From Pyronema omphalodes (taxonomy: Eukaryota > Ascomycota > Pezizomycetes > Pezizales > Pyronemataceae), in the NCBI GenBank assembly GCA_024516155.1, contig JAJJXM010000015.1, forward strand, positions 1 to 64,000: DNA of 64,000 nt, in the 5' to 3' direction. Shown here one piece after another: positions 1-10,061 of this stretch (its first letter is position 1; every line of letters begins with the position of its first letter). Both the position numbers and the translations under genes were made by a program. The notes below the pieces were generated by a model, which saw only the letters and a program-made list of their open reading frames with translations, was not told the origin of the DNA and searched no databases.

Positions 1-306
1 AACATTTACAATACGTACTTGTTTATGACCTCTGCCTGTGACATCCAGCACCTGGAGGTCACCTTCCCCGGGCGCAGCCAAGTCCTCTCGTGGACGAAGC
101 TGCCACGCCGAATCCCGCCGTCTCCCCGTCAGAACCCTTCCTCCCCAGAGGAACTCATAGGCTGGATGACGCCAACCTTGGAAGGTCGGGGGTTCCTGAA
201 CCAAAACCACATCCGCCCCCAGAGCGAGACCGCTCTCCATCACCGCCGTCAGAGCCTCACCGCTCTTTCGGCAATTTAGTTGGAGTACCGTGAGGCACTT
301 CAGCAT
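1..306 (-). CDS. LINE ORF2, N-terminal fragment (endonuclease/reverse transcriptase polyprotein)
   Basis: An ATG at 306-304 opens a frame that stays open for 102 codons to the window edge. The segment ...GADVVLVQEPP... with QLNCRKS before it and RHPAYEFLWGG after it is the start of the exonuclease-endonuclease-phosphatase fold used by LINE endonucleases to nick target DNA: the N in LN and the E of QEPP correspond to the usual metal-site Asn and Glu. The start overlaps the end of ORF1: the ATG lies in ATGCTGA, whose TGA (302-300) is the ORF1 stop one frame away, so a stop-then-restart mode of translation is plausible. The reverse transcriptase domain is expected beyond base 1 and cannot be seen. 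Confidence 0.85.
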   Translation of the reverse strand, partial: MLKCLTVLQLNCRKSGEALTAVMESGLALGADVVLVQEPPTFQGWRHPAYEFLWGGRVLTGRRRDSAWQLRPREDLAAPGEGDLQVLDVTGRGHKQVRIVNV

Positions 307-1630
307 TGAGTGTTATCCGGCACTTCGGCATCGACCATAGCGTCTGGGTCAGACGCCATGGCTGCAGGACGGGGGGTGGAGAGGGCTGATGTGGTCTCCG
401 TGGTTGAGGGTTCGTCTGGATCGCTGGAGGCGGAAGAGGAGGGGTCTGCTTCGGGTTGCGAGGCTTCCGCTGTAGGGGAAGCTTGATCAGAGGAGGAAGA
501 CATCTGGCGACGCTGACGGGCCAGGGCGAAGGCTTCAAGGCGGGATGGGCAGTTGCGAGCATTGGCGTAGTGATTGCCTTTGCAATTAACACAACGAGCA
601 GACTCCTTCGAGTGCTGACACGGGAGTCCCTTGGAGGTGGAGCATCCTATCATGCCGCACTTGTGTTCCTCCGAAGCGTGGTGCTGACCACAGAATCGGC
701 ATCGGAAGAGCTTGGGGGTTTGACATTTCTCCCGAATGTGTCCCCACTTTAGACAGCCCGAGCACTGACTGTCAGGGCCGTCGTGGTTGAAGAGCTCGAC
801 TCGGTAACGAGAGGATCCTAGGAGGGCGCCCCGAGCGATGAGCATTTGCGCAGCGGGGGTTCCCTTCACCGAAAAGACAGCTGAGGACGACTCAATCTCG
901 CCCTGTTCATAGCGCTCGCGAATGCGTCGTCTGCTGCCCAACCAACGAACACCTGGGATGACCTCGAGCTGGTCGTGGTTGGCTTGCAACTCAAGCTCGA
1001 GCTTTTGCAGGCCATTCCTTCCTCTACCCAGAAAACGATTGAGGGGGATGGCGTGGACTTTCAACTTGACCCATTTGTCCATGGGTTTGACGTCCACCAC
1101 GAAGCGGTCAACCTCGCGGATGGCATTGAGGATCTCGTTGCGGTAGCACGATATCAGTGAGTCCGCTCTCACTCCCGGGTTGGTGGTAGCCGTGATCGTT
1201 CCCTTCGAGTTTCTGGAGACTCAGGCTACACGGTGGAAATGGGGTGCCCCGCGGAGGTGCAGGCAGACGTTGATGGCGGCCGTGAAATCCTGGTCTGGTT
1301 TTAACGAGGAGCGGGCGCCTTCCTGACGGATGAAGATCATGCGGCGATCTTCAGCGGCGAGGTTTTTCTCGGGGGCGGAGAAGTTGGGGGGGCATTGGGG
1401 GCCCTTCTGCTGTCTGCGTGAGGGAACAAGCTGCCACGCCGGAGGGGGGGGCGGGGGGGGGAGCTCGGGGAGGTTGCTGCGGAGCTTTGCGGCGTAGGAT
1501 TGGGCCGCGGTGAGTTTGGACGCACGCGGGAGGGCGGGGAGGGAGGGTATGGGGGCCGCCTTGGGCATGCCTACGACAACGGAGGAAGTTCTGGATTTCT
1601 CTGCCTGAGCAGACTGCTGGGTGCCAGCAG

Positions 1631-1638
1631 GGTGGGGC
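1631..1638. repeat. Left 8-bp target-site duplication of the hAT element
   Basis: GGTGGGGC lies directly outside the left terminal repeat and is identical to the copy on the right. Its presence shows that the element transposed into an already existing LINE copy. Confidence 0.9.
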
Positions 1639-2375
1639 TAGGGATGCACACGAGACGAGCGGCTCGAGACGAGAGTTCGAGCTTTAGTCTCGAGACCGAC
1701 GAGACCAGATTTTCACGAGACGAGACGTCTCGAGACTTTTTTTCTCAAAAGCTCGAGATAAGCTCGAGACTTTTCGAGACTTACGAAATATATGTAAAAA
1801 TTCGGAAAACAATTACAAAAAAAAAAGACAAAATATACATAATTCATGGAGTTTCAGATAGCATCGGAAGCCATACTACGAGCTAGCAGGCTGAGTGCTA
1901 GGGTTGCTCTAATGTGAAAATTCTTATCCTAAAGAATGGGAATCGCATGCTAGGCAAAACTACAACCGCAGTACTCCTCATCAAAAGTTGGAATGGACTC
2001 CCCGAGGTTTATGATTGGGAGATGGAAGAGCACAAGAAACAGAAAAATCCAGAAAGGTAATACTCGGAGGAATTGTGATTTTTTGTACTTTTTTTATTTC
2101 CTGAGTTACCTATTTTGATGACTAGGAAATAGGGGATGTCGAAGAGGAAAGGAATTGGAAAATGCAATATTCGGAAGAATTGTAGTTTCTTTTTTGAGTT
2201 CTTTTATTTGTTCTTTTGAATTTTTCATTTTTTTTTTTTTTGTTTGGCAAAAAGTCTCGAGCGTCACGCCGAGACGCTCGAGACGTCCCGAGACTTACGA
2301 GACCAAAATCCCACGAGACGAGACGTCTCGAGACCAAGCTCGGTCTCGTCTCGTCTCGTCTCGTGTGCATCCCTA
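1639..2375. mobile_element. Non-autonomous hAT-type element (MITE-like) nested in LINE ORF1
   Basis: The element is 737 bp with terminal inverted repeats starting TAGGGATGCACACGAGACGA on the left and its reverse complement on the right, flanked by a perfect 8-bp direct repeat GGTGGGGC at 1631-1638 and 2376-2383. The 8-bp duplication and TAGGGATGCA-type ends are hallmarks of the hAT superfamily. Both subterminal zones are packed with CTCGAGAC/CGAGACGAG copies, the kind of array a hAT transposase binds. The interior is A/T-rich and has no transposase frame, so movement would need a transposase made elsewhere. The inner ends hold local palindromes (for example GAGACGTCTC). Confidence 0.9.
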
Positions 2376-2383
2376 GGTGGGGC
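2376..2383. repeat. Right 8-bp target-site duplication of the hAT element
   Basis: GGTGGGGC follows the right terminal repeat and matches the left copy with no mismatch, which points to a fairly recent insertion. Confidence 0.9.
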
Positions 2384-2890
2384 TGGCGAAGGGCGGTAGA
2401 CTGGGTCGACGTGGCGGGGTTTGCCTGCGGGCACGAGCATGGGCGGGCTTCCTGGAGACGTATTTGCTCCTCCAGAGCCTTCAAGCGTTCCTCCGCAGCG
2501 GCGAGGCGCTCCGACAACTTGTCCATAAGGGACACGCTGACTTGAGGGGAGGCCTGGGAACCTACCGCGGGGGCGGAACGGAGTTCGCTTTGCACGAGTG
2601 ACCCGAAGGCCGCAACGTGTGCGCGTTTCTTCACGGTGCTGGGGCACGAGGAAAGGGAGCTCCCCGAGGACCAACCTGATCCTGGGGCTGCGGAGGGGGC
2701 GTCTTTACTGGGACGCGTGGGGGTGCCGGGTGCGGAGGACCCAAACACGTCGTCTTCGGCGGCGGGGGCAGGCGTGGAGACTCGGGATGAGTTGCTGCCA
2801 CCGAACATGCGCATATCGGAGGTGAGGCCGAACCGCGGAGGGGGGGGAGGCTTCATGGGAGCCATGGGCCTCGGAGGGTGGAATTCGTGA

Positions 2891-3907
2891 AGCCGTGAGA
2901 GTTCTCTGCGACTTCCCGATTAGGATAATTAAGCGTAAAACGTGTTGTTTTATTAGCGTTGGAGTGGCGTGTGTGTTACTCTCGAGTCACATCGACCAAG
3001 AAGCACCGAGCACAGCAAATCGAGTGACCTCAGGTGATACACTGTGCAACACAACTCTCACTCGTCTGCGCAGACTGCACACACCCCAACACCCAGAAAT
3101 TCTCAACCATACCTCAACCATACCTCAACCAACAGCCTCGAAGATAATATTCATCTAAGAAATACGATAATAATGCCATCTGATATTACAAGCCGTAGGG
3201 AGATAGCTTGACAGACTTTCAGGTACAGCCTGAGTCACAAAGTCACCATAGTATAACACACTGCCAGCTCGGTATAAAGCAAAGTGCCTATTACAATTTA
3301 TCACCGGGGTCTTATAAAAGTAAGATAGTAGTTTATTATTATAGTAATAGACCGTTATCTGTCCGTCCGTGCATGCATATCCAGCTCACTTCCGCACGCT
3401 GAGCTCTTGTGAAGTTTGAGCACCAATACACCCAGAAAGATAACCTCCTCCTCGTAGACGTGCAGAAAAACATGAATTAGTACACGCTAACTGCATATTG
3501 TGTTGGTACGATTACTGAAGAGTGAATATTTGCGTGTGGCGCTTTGGAGTTGTCGTCGGCGATGGTACTTACGCGCTGTAGAATAGGTGAGCGTTTTTCG
3601 TGCATAAAACAGACCGAGAAATGTAATATACCATCTTCGATGCATGTAAATTGTAATATAACCGCTGTGTTGATTTTAAGCATACTGTACACCTGTTAGA
3701 ATGTGTGAGACTTTGCGGGTAGCGCAGGTGGTTTTACCTGTGAGTTTCTTATTGGTGTTGACTGGTTTTTGTTTTTGTTTTTTTGTTTTTAAATTGTTTT
3801 CCTCGCCCCTCTTACTGCGACTTTAACTTGTGCCTAACATTATCTTCCGTATTTCTCAATTCCATCGCATCTGCTGTACTCCGGAATCCTTTTTTCATAG
3901 TAAGCCA
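2891..3907. other. Intergenic; no supported gene
   Basis: The part next to 2890 may be the LINE 5' untranslated region. Beyond that I see only short unconvincing frames, a direct repeat ACCTCAACCATACCTCAACC near 3110-3130 and a GTTTTTGTTTTTTTG tract near 3770. Nothing codes convincingly. Confidence 0.6.
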
Positions 3908-4459
3908 CTAAGCAACACGCTCTTTCAAGTCCCTAGCCAGTTTCTGCAAGAACCTGACATGAGCCTGCTGCACCAACTTTGGATCCTCGGGATTCCAAGT
4001 CAAAGCCATAAACTCATACTTCAACTTTTCCAGTGCCAGGTACGCCTCATGATGCTTGATGCATGCAGTATCACATTCCTTTTGTGCATTTCTGAGATCA
4101 CGTTTATCGCCCAAAGATACATTATACATAGCCAACAAGAAGTCCTTATAACCGCGTGCACTGGTATACTCTTTGGCTCTGAGATATACCTCCTCTTCTG
4201 CCAAGAGAACCTTTAGAGCAAGTTTCTTGGCGTTGAAACGTTCTTCTTCTCGTCTTTGGAGTGCTAGGAGATATGCATGTTCTCGTTCGCGACGCTCCCG
4301 GCTTAATGGTCCACTGAGCTCGAGCCACTTTTCGAAGCGTGAGGAGATAACTTCCCGGCGAAAGTTTCTGAGCTCGGCACGGGAATCAAAGCATTCTTTC
4401 TCGAGAGACTCGATGAGTTCTTGTCGTAGTTTTTGTCGGATATCTTCTGGTCGACTCAT
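3908..4459 (-). CDS. Orphan charged coiled-coil protein
   Basis: A single-exon frame of 183 codons starting at a true ATG (4459-4457) and ending at 3910-3908. I do not recognise a family. The protein is highly charged and predicted helical almost throughout: LRQELIESLEKECFDSRAEL at the start, then a Glu/Arg-rich segment (RERREREHAYLLALQRREEE), and a C-terminal helix ending VRFLQKLARDLKERVA. No signal peptide, membrane span or Cys cluster is visible. The length, uninterrupted frame and heptad-like Leu spacing make it a credible gene rather than a chance frame. The nearest neighbours (LINE on the left, tRNA-Ile on the right) say nothing about its role. Confidence 0.65.
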   Translation of the reverse strand: MSRPEDIRQKLRQELIESLEKECFDSRAELRNFRREVISSRFEKWLELSGPLSRERREREHAYLLALQRREEERFNAKKLALKVLLAEEEVYLRAKEYTSARGYKDFLLAMYNVSLGDKRDLRNAQKECDTACIKHHEAYLALEKLKYEFMALTWNPEDPKLVQQAHVRFLQKLARDLKERVA

Positions 4460-5943
4460 TGCGAGCTATCGGATGATCTGTAATTATTTATCAGCATGTA
4501 GGTAGACTTGCTCGGATAATTTGGAAATACTGACGTCTTTGGCTTTTTGTTTTATGATTCAACTATGGGAGGTGCTGTGTCGATACTCTGATATGGTTGC
4601 CTCTGTTGTGAAAAAGAGTGGTTGATGGACAAGTAACCCGTTGCAGTAAACGAGTGTGGGGCTGTGAACCGATAGTTTACTGTCACACGGAAAGGTCCGG
4701 AGTGCCCTCTAGATTCTCAAGCAACAATGATTCTGACCAAAGCGTATTTGCACAATCCAATGGTTTCCCTGGGCCCTGAAAGACATATTCTCTGCAATAA
4801 ATCTTATAAAGAATGCACCCTATCTCCCACTTTTAAAAGGTTGTAAATCACCACATCTTCAAGTCAGAACCGGTGACCCCCATTTCGGTTTAGTCATCCA
4901 TGATCGAGTCAGATACTGCCCAACCTTCCTATATCTCACATGTTTCCAAATAGACCACTTTGACATCTCTAAAACTTCGGAGGTGCGTTTTAAGCATTCC
5001 ATTTGGAAAATCTACGGTAGCCTGTTATAATGGTTATGTGGACCCACTTGCCCTAATATTAAATGCCTCGTTCCCTTCAAGCATCACTGCTCTATTGGTA
5101 ACATATCACCATGGAGATCTATATGTAATTTCATAAAGACAGCAATCTTACGTCCCAGTCTCCGTCACTAAATATACCGGTCATCATGCGTCTTTTCATC
5201 CATTACCTGAAGCTCAGAATTCCGCCCGCTGGGTGGCAGGCAGCCCAGACTATCACAGAGCATCCCCGAAGCCCAGTCCCAGTCCCAGTCCCACTCGTCG
5301 ACCTCAACCACCAAGTAAGTCACTGTACAAAAACTCCCCCCGCCACGCACACACAAACTATCCATAGTTCATTACAATCATGTAACTGACACTGGCTTCA
5401 TCGATGAAAGAAACGGTAATAGCTAGCGTCTGAGAGGACTTCGGAGGTTCACGAGCGAGTGTATTGCAATTCTATCTGCAGTAGAAGAGGGCCTTTACCC
5501 TCCATATTGGACAGAGAGGTTGGGTAAATATATTAACTTCGATGGTTATTGAAACCGCGGATGGTGATGCCTACATTCGACAGTTTTTCGTTGTTTTTTG
5601 TTTGGATGTCTACCGCCATGTTCTGTCCTTTTACATGTTGGATGCAGGAGGGTTTGAAATTATCAATAACGTTCTTTGATAAATATATATTGACCATGTG
5701 CAGATATTCTGGGTAAGGATGTATGAGCATACCATATGTGAAGTGCTTGACGTTTAGGAAGGGTTGATATTACTTGCTAACGAGTGATTGACGGGGACCT
5801 TCGATGTCCTGACGCCAGTTGAGCTACCACAGGATCCAACTTAACGCAGAACAAACCATGAGAAATGCAAGATATGTACAACATTCATAAAAGCTTCGAA
5901 GGCTTCGCCTACGCTCCAAACAACGATGGCCAGAGAAAACATC
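4460..5943. other. Intergenic; promoter side of the coiled-coil gene
   Basis: About 1.5 kb without a credible frame. There is a short CCCAGT repeat (5275-5293). Frames seen here are short and lack coding character. The segment next to 4460 should hold the promoter of the minus-strand gene. Confidence 0.55.
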
Positions 5944-5948
5944 AAAAA
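5944..5948 (-). terminator. Pol III terminator of tRNA-Ile (copy 1)
   Basis: On the minus strand a TTTTT run begins immediately after the discriminator base of the tRNA gene, the usual RNA polymerase III stop. Confidence 0.75.
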
Positions 5949-6035
5949 TGATCACTGCAGGGGTCGAACCTGCGACCTTGGCGTTGACAAGATTGCTTAT
6001 TAGCACCACGCTCTAACCAACTGAGCTAAGCGACC
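5949..6035 (-). tRNA. tRNA-Ile(AAT) with 13-nt intron, copy 1
   Basis: Minus-strand cloverleaf: acceptor GGTCGCT pairs with AGTGATC (two G-U pairs), D arm GCTCAGTTGGTTAGAGC, anticodon stem TGGTG/CGCCA, loop CTAATAA with anticodon AAT, and T arm GCAGGTTCGACCCCTGC. The anticodon loop is interrupted one base 3' of the anticodon by a 13-nt intron (AGCAATCTTGTCA), the canonical position for the tRNA splicing endonuclease. The 87 bp equal 74 plus 13. A second copy at 44892-44978 is identical, intron included. Confidence 0.95.
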
Positions 6036-7876
6036 AGTGATGTCCGTTTAACGTACTTGAACAATATAATCCATATTATCAAAAGTTTCCACCAGCGAAA
6101 TCTCCTTGTGTCCCGTCGAAGCATATTCTCTGGATTGAATTGACGTGTTCAACTTCTACCAATCCGCTTGGGTGGTGGTAATATACCCACAAAAGGACTT
6201 TATCGGTGCTCCGGCTCGGTCCATTGGCTCCTGCGTTTCTTGGGGCCTCTTATGCAGGAACAGTTCATAAGGCTGACATTTATATCTGCACACGCGATAC
6301 GCTGCAGCCTTCCGACGCCGCTCGCCCCTCATTCTGGAGCTGACGACATCTGCGTCCCTACCATATGTCCCTCACGTCACCCTCTCCAAGCATCAGAGAG
6401 CACAGTTCCAAAGAAAATCCTCGCTAATCCTCCGACAAGGTGAAACATTTCGCACCAATGTTCGCACGACTTCCACAGGGCTCAACAGCAGCGAGCTAAC
6501 GCAGACGCCGATCTCCCCCGGATTTTTTTAGCGGTGGACCCTGAGTTTCTCCACCTTGAGCCTCCATCGAGCTGTTCGAGTTTTTGTCGCGCGCTTTTGT
6601 ATGAAGACGCGTAGATTTCTCTATTACTATACTTCACTTCCTTCGACTTTGACTTGAACCGACTTCGACATCGGAGACGACTGTACCCGAAAAGCGTGAA
6701 AAGTCGACAATGCCTGTTATGGCTTCCTTCGACTCGCCGGAAACCCCAGCAAAAACATGCACCTACCCTTTTCGTTCAGCCCGCATTACTCTAATCATAC
6801 CATAGAACCGGGGAGATTATGGCTGGCTGCGCTGGGAATAAACGAAGGCGACGAGCCCTACCTACCCTTTACCTTTCCCTTTCCATTTTACCTTTTACCT
6901 TTGGCTTTACTTTTCCTGTTTCCTTCCACACTCTCCCTCAGGCGAGGTAGTACAGACGTGGATCTCTCTACCTGCTACACCTAGCTACGATCTTTTTTTT
7001 CCACAGAAACCGCCCCTTTTTTCTAAAATAGTCATGGCTATTGGACTGTAGCCCACTGAGAACGAGCACGAGACACAGAATCGGATTGTACTTTTACGGA
7101 TCCACAATCTACGATTTACAGAAGGAGGGCAAGAGACGGAAAGAAAGAAGGAAGACCCAGTTGTGGCACCGTGTACAACGAAATCGAGCACACAGACACA
7201 CACGAAAGGCACCACAGACCCGAACGATCCCCCCGATCGCGAATTTCGGTCCCTTCCGAAAGAATTACGGAGGAAACGAACCAGAGCCGACATACTCGGC
7301 TTTTCCGCGATAACTGAGGGCCGAGCCTGAGTCACTACATAGACGGCTCGAAGGTAGGCTCCACGTGCGCACTCTACAACATTCCTGCGGTTGAACATCG
7401 CAGCGTCTACAATCCAGGAAAGAAGCCTACATTGGCAACTCGGCTCTTCCTCGACGGTAATACTGAGGGTCCCTGATCGGATATTACAGACTACACTCAG
7501 GGACCCGACTCACGACGTTGGTGAACATCTCGTTTACCTTCCGCGCGCATCCAACGCCCACGGCGAACCGATATCCAGTACTACGCCACCACCATCTTCG
7601 TATCCAGAACCTCAATTCCAACGCCGATACCTTAATTCTACAACCCCCCTCTTGTCTACGAAGTTTTGGATACCTCAATTCTATAACTCGACTCAGCACC
7701 CCACATCACACTACCTTTTGAATCATCAACCTCCTACACCCTCACTGTAGAGTCCACACTCAATTTTGGAATACCCCAATCCCGCCAGCATTTTTACTTC
7801 AGCTCTTCCCAACAACAATCCCAGCTCTACACCCCGCTACTCTCCTCCTCCCTTAGGTCTCCCCATCACAACCACA
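6036..7876. other. Intergenic and presumed 5' leader of the 7877 gene
   Basis: A strongly pyrimidine-rich stretch (CCTTTACCTTTCCC-type runs, about 6860-6940) and C-rich sequence up to the ATG look like a fungal promoter and long leader. Frames in it begin with non-ATG codons or are low complexity. I see no conserved protein. Confidence 0.5.
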
Positions 7877-8497
7877 ATGCACACCCCCACCCCCGCCTGG
7901 ATAATAATCGGGCTCCTAACCAGCTTCCTAGTCCTCGTTCTACAAATCATCCTATTCCTGCACGAATCCACCATCTACGCAGCCTTCATAGTATCCCTAA
8001 CCTACACCACCTCCTTATTCCTAACCTGTTTCTGCATGTTCCTTTCCCACCAACTAGTCCGTCGCTACCCAAAACTATCCAAATTCCTAAACGTCGATAT
8101 CAACATCGCATCTGTTATGAGTCGCGGGAAGAAACCCGGCAACGGGACAGGGGGAAGAAGACGAGGAATTGCCGGGGGTGGTACCAATAGTGGCGGCGGC
8201 GGTGATGGTGGGGTAATATCAGGAGTAGGAGGACTAAGAGGTGGTAACGGAGAAGGATTAATAGGCGGACGAAAATCATTACCCAGAGGTAGAAATAGAC
8301 AAAGTATCGGAATCTGGGTAACGAATAGTGCAATGGCGGAACCGGAGGAAAGTATCATCCATCCAGAAGAGGAGGTTAGAAGACCGGAGATGGCTAGGAT
8401 ATCGGATACGTCACAGAGAAGGAGGAGGGATAGTGATACTAGTTCTGAAGAGGCTGAGTGGAGGGAAAGGAATAGGGGGTTTGTTAGTCCGGCTTGA
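7877..8497 (+). CDS. Orphan two-TM membrane protein with Gly-rich basic tail
   Basis: I chose the ATG at 7877 (context CCACAATG); the frame extends upstream only through a non-ATG start. The product is 206 residues. Residues about 7-29 (PAWIIIGLLTSFLVLVLQII) and 33-57 (YAAFIVSLTYTTSLFLTCFC) form two membrane segments joined by a very short loop, a hairpin with both ends probably on the same side. A Gly-rich, Arg-containing region follows (about 90-145), then an acidic/Ser C-terminus with a RRRRDSDTSSEEAEWRERNR stretch that offers phosphorylation sites. I do not recognise the family. A G-rich tract begins about 40 bp downstream of the stop. Confidence 0.65.
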   Translation: MHTPTPAWIIIGLLTSFLVLVLQIILFLHESTIYAAFIVSLTYTTSLFLTCFCMFLSHQLVRRYPKLSKFLNVDINIASVMSRGKKPGNGTGGRRRGIAGGGTNSGGGGDGGVISGVGGLRGGNGEGLIGGRKSLPRGRNRQSIGIWVTNSAMAEPEESIIHPEEEVRRPEMARISDTSQRRRRDSDTSSEEAEWRERNRGFVSPA

Positions 8498-8538
8498 GGG
8501 CTGAGGTTTGGTAGGGTATGATATTTCCTGAGTTCTTC

Positions 8539-8590
8539 GGGGTGGGCGGGGTGGGCGGGGGAGGGGGGGGGGGGGGGTTCGGAGGGGGGG
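8539..8590 (+). repeat. G-tract / possible G-quadruplex in the 3' region
   Basis: Runs of three or more G separated by single T, C or A (GGGGTGGGCGGGGTGGGCGG and beyond) end in an uninterrupted G run of about 15 (8563-8577). The position just after the stop at 8497 would place it in the 3' untranslated region of the membrane protein mRNA. Confidence 0.7.
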
Positions 8591-9129
8591 ACTTGAAGGA
8601 CATTGAAGCTTCCTGTCAAGAGGCTGCTGGACCTTATTGGAACTTGAACTGCTGCTGATGTTACTGCCTATATTACAGAATCCACAACCATCCACAGAGG
8701 ATATGTCAGAGTCAGAATAGAACCCCTCTTCCGGGTTTAACGATTGCTTGCTTGTTTTTTTTATCAATGTTTGTCCTATCATTATAGACTCCAATCCATC
8801 ATTATGATTATGGGATGGATGGATGGATGTTATGTATGTATATGTATATGTATAAAGTTTATATTATGCAATGCATCATCCCGAACTAAATCACGACCTC
8901 GAAAAAAATAAAAACAAAAAAGGCCGCTGAATTTTTGATATAAAAAATACAATATACAATACAATACAATACAACTCGAGAAAAAAAAAATGGAAGATAT
9001 GGAAGATATGAAAGATATGGAAGATATGGAAGGCATGGAAGATATGCGAAAACAAAAACTCGTTTACTTGACTTTAGTTTACTTAGTTTTAGTTGAGGTT
9101 TGATTTTGATTTTGGTTTGGTTGACGAAT
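8591..9129. other. Intergenic between convergent genes, with microsatellites
   Basis: Contains GGAT units (8814-8828), TATGTATATG-like repeats (8831-8855), ACAAT units (8951-8972) and an imperfect 9-bp repeat of GGAAGATAT (about 8991-9047). No gene seen. It separates a plus gene from a minus gene, so it is terminator space for both. Confidence 0.6.
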
Positions 9130-10061
9130 TTACTGCTGACGTCCGAAACCAGAAATTTGGCCACGGACAAAGTCTCCGATCATCTTGTCTTTTGCTTGCT
9201 CGATGGCGTCTTCGTTGTCTTGGGGTCCTGCTCCGAAAACACGTTCTTGGATGAGGTCGATTCCTGGGATTTGGTTAGCGGGGGATCGTGTAATGGGAGC
9301 GAGGGTGGGGGAAGGAAGAGGATGGGATGGAGAGGTGTTTAGGGTGCTTGTGCTCTGTTTCGGGGAAATTAGATGCGGCGTGGACGAAACGGACGAAACG
9401 AACTACAGTCCGCATCCGGCCAGCCAGGGAATGGAGCGAGGAATGGGTAAGTGTGTAAGACACAAGCGATGCAAAGAAGAGAACAGCGCCGATCAGAGAA
9501 GCTGTGCTAGCTAGAAACCAGCAGCCAGCAGCCAGCAGCCAGGCATCGCATCCCGAGTGATCGCATCCAACACCCTCCGTAACCCCCCCCCCCCCCCTCG
9601 ATCCATCCCCCTTCATATAACAGTAACATACCTTTATCAATCATATCCTCCTGATCCTCAGCCTTTCTTCCACCCCCAAACACACCCTGAATATGATCAC
9701 CCATAGAGTACTCCCTCTTCTCCTCCTCCCTCTTAACTCCGAGCATACCACCAATCATACCCCCAATCGATCCCTCCTCCTCTCTTCTTCTTCTCTCTTC
9801 CTCTTCCCTTTTACGTCTCTCCTCCTCTTCACTACCCCCCATTAATCCGCCCAAGAACTTCGAGGCTCCGGATAAAGGGTTACTGGCATCTTGAGCCTCC
9901 TGCTCACGTTGCTCGCGACGAGCTTGAGCGTACGCGACCTGCTCGGCTTGACGCTCGCGGGCATCAGAGTCCATGGCGTCGTTGGCGGTTTCGACGCCGG
10001 CACGGAGCTGCGATTCGCCGGATTGGAGGGCGGAAAGTCCTTGGCGGAGGTATTGGTCCAT
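9130..10061 (-). CDS. Two-exon charged fungal protein of unknown function
   Basis: Exon 1 is 10061-9632 (ATG at 10061, donor GTATGT) and exon 2 is 9263-9130 (acceptor CCCAG). The phases agree and give 187 residues. The first 30 residues (MDQYLRQGLSALQSGESQLR) are helical, then comes a Gln/Arg/Glu-rich helix (QVAYAQARREQREQEAQ), a Gly/Ser patch, a very regular Glu/Arg segment (EEEERRKREEEERRRREEEG), Gly-Met repeats (GGMIGGMLG) and a C-terminal helix (DAIEQAKDKMIGDFVRGQ). No signal peptide or membrane segment. Such proteins are common in moulds as uncharacterised, possibly stress-related proteins, but I cannot name it. The 368-bp intron is long for the group and holds a 15-base homopolymer. Confidence 0.75.
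9583..9597. repeat. C15 homopolymer inside the intron
   Basis: Fifteen consecutive C on the plus strand, hence G15 in the pre-mRNA of the 9130-10061 gene, only about 35 bases downstream of its 5' splice site. Confidence 0.85.

Larger units (their letters stand above)
300..2865 (-). pseudogene. LINE ORF1 (Gag-like, zinc-knuckle), interrupted
   Basis: The start is ATG at 2865. The N-terminal part is Pro/Ser-rich and carries a short coiled coil (LMDKLSERLAAAEERLKAL) before the reading is broken by an insertion at 1639-2375. Taking out 745 bases (element plus one 8-bp duplication) puts both halves in one frame, giving 606 codons before the terminal stop, with a single TGA at 1223-1221. The C-terminal half has a family-typical RNA-binding region (CYRNEILNAIREVD, GVRWLGSRRRIRERY) and then knuckles CSGCLKWGHIREKC, CRFCGQHHASEEHKC and CVNCKGNHYANARNC, which bind the element's RNA in the ribonucleoprotein. 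The insertion and the stop make this copy inactive. Confidence 0.85.
1..2890 (-). mobile_element. Tad-like non-LTR (LINE) retrotransposon, 5' part, cut by the window start
   Basis: Read on the minus strand this is a two-ORF LINE. A Gag-like ORF1 with three cysteine/histidine zinc knuckles is followed by ORF2, which opens with an AP-endonuclease-like segment and runs off the window at base 1. The order (nucleocapsid ORF, then endonuclease-RT ORF) and the knuckle-type ORF1 fit fungal Tad/L1-clade elements. The 3' end, poly-A or A-rich tail and target duplication lie outside the window, so the right-hand boundary near 2890 is approximate. There is no strong A/T bias of the kind heavy RIP leaves; the coding region is GC-rich. 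The copy is defective because ORF1 has an inserted hAT-type element and one stop codon. Confidence 0.88.

Noticed and set aside
8065..8619. 184-codon minus-strand frame opposite the two-TM protein
   Set aside because: Pro-rich antisense shadow of the Gly-rich coding sequence of the plus-strand gene.
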